Assembly (NCBI GenBank): GCA_910579055.1
Contig: CAJTSU010000179.1
Coordinates: forward strand, 1-6,761
Length of the DNA: 6,761 bases
Reading direction: 5' to 3'
DNA from: an uncultured Mailhella sp.
GTDB taxonomy: Bacteria; Desulfobacterota; Desulfovibrionia; Desulfovibrionales; Desulfovibrionaceae
Shown here piece after piece: positions 1 through 4,541 of the stretch. The notes beneath the pieces are model-generated. The model saw only the letters and a program-made list of their open reading frames with translations, did no database searches and was not told the DNA's origin. A program made the translations under genes and the position numbers. Numbering within the stretch: the stretch's first letter is position 1; the number at the start of each line of letters is the position of its first letter.

Positions 1-20
1 TCCCGTTTTGGAAGCACCAT
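1..20 (-). CDS. possible 5' end of a minus-strand gene downstream of lgt (partial)
   Basis: On the minus strand, 31 nt after the lgt stop, an ATG (20-18) follows an AAGGA sequence (34-30) with 9 nt spacing. It opens the frame M-V-L-P-K-R before the window ends. This is the only ribosome-binding-site and start pair in the 51 bases after lgt, and a co-directional gene following lgt is plausible. An alternative ATG at 28-26 lies too close to AAGGA. Only six codons are visible, so neither the product nor the reality of the gene can be judged. Confidence 0.25.
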
Positions 21-51
21 ATATTCATATCCTTATTTTTGCAATTAGGCA

Positions 52-894
52 CTAGCGCCGCCGGATGAAGATCACACTGCCGTCTTCCAGTTCCACGCGT
101 TCGCGGCAGGGGTTCTTGTATTGCCGCCAGGCATAGAACAGCAGGCAGAGCCCGACAAAGAGCAGCGGCAGGCAAAGTATTTGCCCCATGGTCAGCCAGC
201 CGCCGTAGAGATAGCCCAGCTGGGGGTCGGGGATACGAAAAAATTCCACCGTGATGCGGGCAAGAGCGTATCCGACGGCAAAGAGTCCGGACACCGCGCC
301 CATGGGGCGGGGTTTGCGGGAATAGATCCAGAGGACCAAAAAAAGCAGCAGCCCTTCCAGTCCGGCTTCATATAACTGGGTAGGATGACGGGGCAGTTCT
401 CCCGCGCCGGGGAAAACCATGGCCCAGTCCACGTCGCTGACCTTGCCCCACAGTTCACCGTTAATGAAGTTGCCGATACGCCCGCAAAGCAGGCCAAGCG
501 GAGCGAGCGGAGCGACAAAGTCCAGCACGTCGAGGAAGCGCTTGCCGTGTTTTTTCGCCCAGAACAGGGAGATAAGCATAACCCCGAGAAGACCGCCGTG
601 GAAGGACATGCCTCCGTTCCACACCCGCAGAATTTCCATGGGGTCGGCCTGGTAGGTTGCGAGGTCATAGAACAGAACATAGCCCAGGCGCGCGCCCACA
701 ACCACACCGAGCATGGCCCAGGTGACGAAGTCGTCCACCTGATCCTTTTTCCAGCCGGAACCGGGGCGGGATGCCCGGTAACGTCCCAACAGCCAGGCCA
801 GCAGAAAGGCTATCACGTACATGAGGCCGTACCAGTGCAGGCGCACGGGGCCGAGGGAAACGGCAACCGGATCAATGGCGGGATAGGCAAGCAT
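52..894 (-). CDS. lgt: Lgt, phosphatidylglycerol-prolipoprotein diacylglyceryl transferase
   Basis: Inner-membrane enzyme that moves diacylglycerol from phosphatidylglycerol to the lipobox cysteine of prolipoproteins, the first step of lipoprotein maturation. The 280-residue product has about seven hydrophobic segments. It carries the family landmarks: HGGLLG at residues 99-104, the signature GRIGNFINGELWG at 138-150 (Arg139, Asn142, Asn145 and Glu147 in family-conserved positions), HPTQLYE at 170-176, and ARITVEFFRIPD at 212-223, whose Arg213 probably matches the second catalytic arginine of E. coli Lgt. The start was set at the ATG at 894-892 because GAGGAA (minus strand, 903-898) lies just upstream and homology begins there (MLAYPAIDP). 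The frame stays open 73 codons further upstream, but that stretch is not Lgt-like. Length is normal for the family. The tail after the last helix (about 257-280) is charged and ends IFIRRR, consistent with a cytoplasmic end. It is divergent from the next gene; no convincing minus-strand sigma70 promoter was found. Confidence 0.96.
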   Translation of the reverse strand: MLAYPAIDPVAVSLGPVRLHWYGLMYVIAFLLAWLLGRYRASRPGSGWKKDQVDDFVTWAMLGVVVGARLGYVLFYDLATYQADPMEILRVWNGGMSFHGGLLGVMLISLFWAKKHGKRFLDVLDFVAPLAPLGLLCGRIGNFINGELWGKVSDVDWAMVFPGAGELPRHPTQLYEAGLEGLLLFLVLWIYSRKPRPMGAVSGLFAVGYALARITVEFFRIPDPQLGYLYGGWLTMGQILCLPLLFVGLCLLFYAWRQYKNPCRERVELEDGSVIFIRRR

Positions 895-1210
895 ATGTTC
901 CTCGAAAGAAAGGCATGATGTAGTGAAAGACTCCGCTTTTGGAACGGAGCTGCGCGAAACAGATGAGGACTCATACCACAAATGCCCCGGTTGCGCCAGT
1001 CCGGGGATTGCTCTGCTATAGAATAGCGATGCCGCTCGATCGGCCTTGCCGATACTCGCTCTCGCCTGCGTTTGGCGCGGAAAACGCCGCGCGGCCTTCG
1101 GCTCGGCCTCCATGGCTCGCTACGCGCGCCTCCGGCGGTCAAGGTTATTTTCAACACGGTTCTACAACAAAGCGTTCAACGCGTTTACAAGAGCACCGGC
1201 GATTTCCTCT

Positions 1211-1239
1211 TTGCGGAATGGCCCGGACTGCGCTAGGTT
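1211..1239 (+). promoter_or_regulatory. candidate sigma70-type promoter for the VKOR-like gene
   Basis: TTGCGG (1211-1216), 17 bases, then TAGGTT (1234-1239). Both hexamers match the consensus only partly (3 of 6 each), but the spacing is ideal. The same arrangement, with a shared GCTAGG-Y-TA core, recurs before the RsbRD_N gene. If used, transcription would begin near 1246 and leave a leader of about 140 nt containing two hairpins. Confidence 0.35.
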
Positions 1240-1262
1240 ATTTTTACGGAACCGCCAGGTGA

Positions 1263-1285
1263 CAAACCCCGCTTCGCGGGGTTTG
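1263..1285 (+). other. perfect 10-bp hairpin in the leader of the VKOR-like gene
   Basis: CAAACCCCGC (1263-1272) is followed by loop TTC and the exact complement GCGGGGTTTG (1276-1285). It resembles the stem of an intrinsic terminator, but no T-tract follows on either strand. It could be a leader stem-loop, a protein site or a dispersed extragenic palindrome. It lies between the promoter candidate and the start codon at 1386. Confidence 0.6.
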
Positions 1286-1318
1286 CGCCGTCCAAGCCGC
1301 AACCCGCTCGCAATTTTC

Positions 1319-1345
1319 GGGGCTGCCGACTTTGTCAGCAGCCTC
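1319..1345 (+). other. second leader hairpin upstream of the VKOR-like gene
   Basis: GGCTGC (1321-1326) pairs with GCAGCC (1338-1343). A C/A mismatch follows, then GAC pairs with GTC around a TTT loop. The base extends by a G-T wobble and a G-C pair (1320-1344, 1319-1345). No T-run follows. It ends about 28 bases before the Shine-Dalgarno of the next gene, so it would form in that gene's leader RNA. Confidence 0.5.
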
Positions 1346-1385
1346 AGGAAACGCTTTAATCAGCTCTTTTCCGGAGGCCCGCGCC

Positions 1386-2468
1386 ATGCCACGTCCGTCA
1401 CGTTTTCTGCTTCTGCCCTTCCTCTTGTCCCTGACAGGCATATTGTTCTGCTGCTGGAATCTCTGGGGTTCACCCGAAGCCCTGTGCGTGACCGAGGGCT
1501 GCCGTTTGTTTCAGGATTTTACCATAGGGGGAATTTCCCTGTGGCTCATTGGCGCGCTTTCCTTTGCCGTGTTTTTGCTCGCGGCGCTGACGGGCTTTGC
1601 CGCGGCGGGCCATGTTATCGCCGCATGCGGCCTGATGCTGGATTGTGTGCTGCTTTGCGTCATGATCGCCGCCGCTCCCTGTTTCAACTGTCTGCTCGTT
1701 GGTCTGCTGCTGGCACTGGTGTTTCTGGCCTTCCGCACAGCCCGGAGGGAACAGCGAGAAGGAGGGCGGATCAATGAGTTCCGGCGGCCCGGGCGTTCCG
1801 CTTCGCCGTTGTTCGCCCTGTGGGGGGTATTGTTTCTGCTCGATGCAGGCGTGGTCGCGCACGGCATGATGAAGCCCTGGCCTCTGCCCGCGGGGAATGC
1901 GGCCGGTTCGGCGCGTGTTTATTTCTCGCCCTCCTGCGAGGCCTGCCGCGCCCTGGTTGCGGCAGCGGCGGGAGAAGACGCGAGCGTGGCATGGTATCCC
2001 GTGGCCGAAAGGGAGCGTGACCTTGTTGTGATTGCGGAAATTATCCGCCGCACAGCGGCGGGAGAAAGTCTGTCCTCCGCACTGGATGCGGCTCTGATCT
2101 CTTCGCCGGTTTGGGAAAAACCGGCGCCTGCTTTGCCGGGGCTTCCGCAGCGGGCGCTTTTGCAGCTGCGCCTGTGGCGCAACCGGGCGCATGTGCTGGA
2201 GGCGGGGTCGGAACGCCTGCCCTTTGTGGAATTTACCGGGGCTCCCGCCGTGCTGCTGCGTGACGTGCCCTCTCAGGCCGCGCCCAAAACGTCTGATCAA
2301 GCCCTTGAACGATCCTCTTCCGACACAGGGAAGCAGGAAAATGTTCCCCGCAGGGCGGAGGATTCTCTGTTTGGCGTGAGCGGGTTCTGCACGGGAGAAG
2401 AGCCGTGTGAAAAACCGGGGAACGCCGACCGTGGCTCCCTGCACGAACTCATGAACAGCGCGAGCTGA
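1386..2468 (+). CDS. VKOR-like membrane thiol oxidoreductase fused to a periplasmic thioredoxin-like domain
   Basis: Predicted 360-residue inner-membrane protein. Hydrophobic segments fall near residues 7-27, 48-70, 72-96, 98-117 and 142-160. Cys34/Cys39 lie in the first outside loop and Cys99-F-N-Cys102 at the outer end of helix 4, the arrangement of bacterial VKOR homologues, which reoxidise periplasmic thiol proteins and pass electrons to quinone. The basic loop 118-138 fits a cytoplasmic face. After helix 5 comes a thioredoxin-like domain: VYFSPSCEACRAL (178-190, Cys184/Cys187), a helical insertion (about 207-270) and a cis-proline candidate GAP (285-287). A hydrophilic tail carries Cys335/Cys341. 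The start at 1386 was chosen for GGAGG at 1373-1377 (8 nt spacing) and because the hydrophobic helix follows at once; an in-frame ATG at 1332 lacks such a site. VKOR assignment rests on motif layout; sequence divergence is high. Alternative: another DsbB/DsbD-type membrane redox protein. Confidence 0.65.
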   Translation: MPRPSRFLLLPFLLSLTGILFCCWNLWGSPEALCVTEGCRLFQDFTIGGISLWLIGALSFAVFLLAALTGFAAAGHVIAACGLMLDCVLLCVMIAAAPCFNCLLVGLLLALVFLAFRTARREQREGGRINEFRRPGRSASPLFALWGVLFLLDAGVVAHGMMKPWPLPAGNAAGSARVYFSPSCEACRALVAAAAGEDASVAWYPVAERERDLVVIAEIIRRTAAGESLSSALDAALISSPVWEKPAPALPGLPQRALLQLRLWRNRAHVLEAGSERLPFVEFTGAPAVLLRDVPSQAAPKTSDQALERSSSDTGKQENVPRRAEDSLFGVSGFCTGEEPCEKPGNADRGSLHELMNSAS

Positions 2469-2472
2469 CGGC

Positions 2473-2499
2473 ATCACCGTTTGGGGGGGAGTGATTTTT
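2473..2499 (+). terminator. weak candidate terminator after the VKOR-like gene
   Basis: ATCAC (2473-2477) can pair with GTGAT (2491-2495) around a G-rich 13-base loop, and five T follow (2495-2499). It begins 4 bases after the stop codon. The stem is short and the loop large, so efficiency would be low; the G-run could be doing something else. Confidence 0.3.
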
Positions 2500-2574
2500 A
2501 TGGATGTTCTGACTGGTTCGGTAAAAAAACGTGCTCCCGCATCTTGTGTATTTGTTATAAATCCGCTAGGCTAA
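2500..2574 (+). CDS. possible 24-residue small ORF between the two accessory genes
   Basis: ATG at 2500 is preceded by GGGAG (2487-2491) at 8 nt and opens a 24-codon frame ending TAA at 2572-2574 (begins MDVLTGSVKKR). The ribosome-binding site is good for so short a frame. However, the frame lies across the promoter candidates for the RsbRD_N gene, its codon use is AT-richer than its neighbours, and the peptide is not recognised. It may be chance, or a leader-like peptide translated from read-through of the upstream gene. Confidence 0.15.
   Translation: MDVLTGSVKKRAPASCVFVINPLG
2544..2572 (+). promoter_or_regulatory. candidate promoter(s) for the RsbRD_N gene
   Basis: Two overlapping readings are possible. 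One is an extended -10, TG at 2553-2554 then TATAAA at 2556-2561, which is close to the TGnTATAAT consensus. The other is TTGTGT (2544-2549), 17 bases, TAGGCT (2567-2572), matching the arrangement before the VKOR-like gene. The segment is markedly AT-richer than the flanking genes. A start site near 2568-2580 would give a leader of roughly 90-105 nt. Confidence 0.45.
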
Positions 2575-2581
2575 GCCGTTC

Positions 2582-2605
2582 AGGTTCTCTACGGTTTTAG
2601 AGCCT
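2582..2605 (+). other. stem-loop in the leader of the RsbRD_N gene
   Basis: AGG (2582-2584) and CTCTA (2587-2591), separated by a TT bulge, pair with TAGAG (2598-2602) and CCT (2603-2605) around the loop CGGTTT. It sits just downstream of the promoter candidates and would form near the 5' end of the transcript. No T-run follows, so it is not a terminator. Confidence 0.4.
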
Positions 2606-2671
2606 AAATTCTCAATGTCTGGCTGCATATGGGCTTGTCCCCCTGCCGCCGGGCGCTTGTTGTGGGTCAGC

Positions 2672-3301
2672 ATGAATGTGACGGAAATATGTGCCGCGCG
2701 GCGTGAGGAGCTTCTCGGGGCGTGGGTGGAGAAATTCATCTCCTCCTATCCCCTGCAGAGTGCGGGGTTCGTGCGCACCAGCACGGATCCTTTCGCAAAC
2801 CCGGTAGGGCAGACCATTCGGGCCAGCCTGGGGGTTCTGTTTGATGCCGTGATCGGGCTGGATGCCTCTCCCCACGAGGTGAAGGCCGCTCTGAACGATC
2901 TGATCCGTTTGCGTGCGGTGCAGGATTTTACGCCGTCGCAGGCCGTGGGGCCGTTGTTTCTGCTCAAGGATATTGTGCGGACGCTTCTGTTCGGCCCTGA
3001 TCCCGCGAAATCGAAAGATAAAAACGAGCAATCCGGACGCGAGGACGCCGCGCGAGCCCGCCCGCCCGCCGCAGAGATTCTGGATGGCTGCTTTGAGGCG
3101 GAAGCCCGCCTGGACAGCCTGGCTCTTCTTGCGCTTGACCTGTACGCCGCTGACCGGGAACGTATTTTCAGAATGCGGGTGGACGAGGTAAAACGCGCCC
3201 AGTCTTCGCTGTTGCGCTGGGCGCAGCGGCAGGGCCTGCCTCCGGAGGGTACGGAACCGGAGAAGGGAACGCGCAGCGGGGGTTCGCCGCGCTGTAACTG
3301 A
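2672..3301 (+). CDS. stand-alone RsbRD N-terminal-domain protein
   Basis: A 209-residue soluble protein whose first 105 residues match my memory of the RsbRD_N domain (N-terminal, globin-like sensor half of RsbT co-antagonists): DPFANPVG at 39-46, LRAVQDFTPSQAV at 80-92 and LFLLKDIVR at 95-103. A charged low-complexity insert follows (about 107-133). A last helical part (144-175, LDLYAADRERIFRMRVDEVKR) resembles the end of the same domain. There is no STAS domain, so it cannot act as a full stressosome protein. No signal peptide or membrane segment is seen. The start at 2672 was chosen because the domain begins there; its ribosome-binding site is poor, and in-frame TTG (2657, 2660) or ATG (2615) starts are possible. 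It lies 193 nt before dsrM, same strand, which suggests an accessory or regulatory link to the Dsr complex. That link is inference. Confidence 0.85.
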   Translation: MNVTEICAARREELLGAWVEKFISSYPLQSAGFVRTSTDPFANPVGQTIRASLGVLFDAVIGLDASPHEVKAALNDLIRLRAVQDFTPSQAVGPLFLLKDIVRTLLFGPDPAKSKDKNEQSGREDAARARPPAAEILDGCFEAEARLDSLALLALDLYAADRERIFRMRVDEVKRAQSSLLRWAQRQGLPPEGTEPEKGTRSGGSPRCN

Positions 3302-3318
3302 TTGATTTTTGCGCCTTT

Positions 3319-3345
3319 CCGTCCCGCTTTTTACGGCGTGGACGG
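3319..3345 (+). other. hairpin between the RsbRD_N gene and dsrM
   Basis: CCGTCC plus CGC (3319-3327) pairs with GCG and GGACGG (3336-3338, 3340-3345), with one bulged T at 3339 and an 8-base loop containing five T. The T-run is in the loop rather than after the stem, so a classical terminator is not supported. It could act as an mRNA processing or stability element between the two genes. Confidence 0.4.
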
Positions 3346-3399
3346 CGCGGATACCATGAAGCGGGGTTTGTAATCCGGCTGGATCGGCTGAAGAGGGGC

Positions 3400-3429
3400 T
3401 TGCATCGGCTCGCGCCGACAACGCATAAA
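3400..3429 (+). promoter_or_regulatory. weak candidate promoter and short palindromes before dsrM
   Basis: TTGCAT (3400-3405), 18 bases, CATAAA (3424-3429) is the best sigma70-like pair in the gap, with only partial matches. A TCGGC-TCGC-GCCGA palindrome (3405-3418) sits in the spacer, and a CCCGC-ACCG-GCGGG stem (3439-3452) lies just downstream. Either could be an operator or a leader structure. dsrM may instead be read from the promoter of the RsbRD_N gene. Confidence 0.2.
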
Positions 3430-3494
3430 GCGGGGCGACCCGCACCGGCGGGAAGAGCGTTCTTCCTGAAACCGTCAATCCGAGGGGTAGTGGA

Positions 3495-4529
3495 ATGACC
3501 ATCGCATTGGTAGCAACCCTGCTCATCCTGATCGTGGGGTGGGGTGGCTCAATGATTGGCCTGCAAGGCGTGCTCGGCGCATTGCCTCTGGCCGCTCTGG
3601 CCGTGTTTATCGTTGGTTTCGTCTGGAGAGTGGTGCACTGGGCCAAGTCGCCCGTGCCGTTTGCCATTCCCACTGTGGGCGGCCAGCAGCGTTCTCTGGA
3701 CTGGATCAAGCCTTCGCGGCTGGACGCGCCGTGGACCACCGCCGCTGTGGTCGGGCGCATGGCGCTGGAAGTGCTGACCTTCCGCTCCCTGTTCCGCAAT
3801 ACCGCTGCCGAACGCGCCGCCGTCAACGGCGTGCCCCGCCTGACGTATTATTCCTCCAAATGGCTGTGGGTGTTTGCGTTGCTGTTCCATTACAGCATGC
3901 TGGTCATCATCATGCGCCATGCCCGCTTCTTCCTTGAGCCGGTGCCGGTGTGCATCCAGGTTATCGAATTTCTGGACGGCGTGATGCAGGTCGGCCATCC
4001 CCGTTTCTATCTTACCGATGCCTTTATTCTGGCCGCGCTGGGCTTTCTTTTCCTGCGTCGCCTGTATACCGAAAAACTGCGCTACATTTCTCTGCCTGCC
4101 GACTGGTTCGCGCTGTTCCTGCTGATCTGCGTGGCCGGATCGGGCACCTGCATGCGTTATATCGACAAGGTGGACATTGCCCAGGCCAAGGTGTTCATCA
4201 TGAACCTGGTCACGTTCTCTTTCTCTTCTCTGTCCACTGAAGGCCTCAGCCCCATCTTCTTTATCCACCTCACCTTCGTGAGCGTGCTGCTGGCCTATTT
4301 CCCCTTCTCCAAACTGATGCATATGGGCGGCGTGTTTATGTCTCCCACGCGCAACATGAAGGTGAACACCCGTGAAGAACGGCATGTGAACCCGTGGAAC
4401 CCGCCCAAGAAGTTCCACACCTATGCCGAATATGAGGACGACTTCCGCGATGCTATGGCCGAAGCCGGTCTGCCGCTGGAAAAGCAGCCTGAACCCGCAA
4501 CGGAAGCCGGCAACGGCGTCGGCGCCTAA
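3495..4529 (+). CDS. dsrM: DsrM, diheme cytochrome b membrane subunit of the DsrMKJOP complex
   Basis: A 344-residue integral membrane protein related to the NarI cytochrome b family. It is thought to oxidise menaquinol and pass electrons through b hemes to DsrK. Hydrophobic segments lie near residues 3-22, 24-45, 122-143, 172-190, 202-220 and 252-270. Candidate axial heme histidines are His132 (FHYSML), His142, His258 (FFIHLT) and His276 (KLMHMG). The soluble C-terminal part (about 283-344) carries NPWNPPKKF and ends in a Glu/Ala-rich tail. GAGGGG (3482-3487) sits 7-12 nt before the ATG. The following gene starts 12 nt after the stop, and its Shine-Dalgarno AAGGAG overlaps this stop codon (TAAGGAG). 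Length and context fit DsrM of sulfate reducers; HmeC/TmcC-type relatives are excluded by the dsrK-dsrJ-dsrO order. Confidence 0.95.
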   Translation: MTIALVATLLILIVGWGGSMIGLQGVLGALPLAALAVFIVGFVWRVVHWAKSPVPFAIPTVGGQQRSLDWIKPSRLDAPWTTAAVVGRMALEVLTFRSLFRNTAAERAAVNGVPRLTYYSSKWLWVFALLFHYSMLVIIMRHARFFLEPVPVCIQVIEFLDGVMQVGHPRFYLTDAFILAALGFLFLRRLYTEKLRYISLPADWFALFLLICVAGSGTCMRYIDKVDIAQAKVFIMNLVTFSFSSLSTEGLSPIFFIHLTFVSVLLAYFPFSKLMHMGGVFMSPTRNMKVNTREERHVNPWNPPKKFHTYAEYEDDFRDAMAEAGLPLEKQPEPATEAGNGVGA

Positions 4530-4541
4530 GGAGTTACGGCC

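Larger units (their letters stand above)
895..1385. other. 491-base divergent intergenic region between lgt and the VKOR-like gene
   Basis: No protein gene is supported here. It holds the lgt Shine-Dalgarno (898-903), a CCCCGG/CCGGGG hairpin (985-990 with 1001-1006, 10-nt loop), a GC-rich block of short inverted and direct repeats (1085-1138, including GGCTCG at 1100-1105 and 1114-1119), a candidate + strand promoter (1211-1239), and two hairpins (1263-1285 and 1319-1345) in the presumed leader of the next gene. In the frame starting at 1141, 31 codons read as fairly protein-like before a TAG at 1234. That frame has no ATG and no ribosome-binding site, so it is left as non-coding or an eroded fragment. 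Several overlapping open frames here are judged to be artefacts of high GC. Confidence 0.7.

Noticed and set aside
1000..1060. Sigma70 promoter for lgt on the minus strand (TATTCT/TATAGC region)
   Set aside because: -10-like hexamers exist, but nothing resembling TTGACA lies 16-18 bases upstream on that strand.
895..1113. 73-codon N-terminal extension of Lgt
   Set aside because: The upstream part is not Lgt-like, and the ATG at 894 has a GAGGAA site at the right distance, so the longer frame is just open sequence.
1263..1285. Intrinsic terminator reading of the perfect hairpin
   Set aside because: No T-tract follows on either strand and no gene ends nearby. It is kept as a hairpin only.
1046..1777. 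+ strand open frame of 243 codons overlapping the intergenic region and the VKOR-like gene start
   Set aside because: Its second half is out of frame with the well-supported gene at 1386 and its first half crosses repeats and hairpins. No ribosome-binding site was seen.
1470..2477. Minus-strand open frame of 335 codons opposite the VKOR-like gene
   Set aside because: The + strand frame has membrane helices, cysteine pairs and a good ribosome-binding site. The antisense product is a Gln/Arg/Gly-rich shadow with no domain.
2612..3826. Minus-strand open frame of 404 codons across the RsbRD_N gene, the gap and dsrM
   Set aside because: It is antisense to two supported genes and spans an intergenic gap. 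The translation is Arg/Pro/Ala-rich and low in family-like features, a typical GC artefact.
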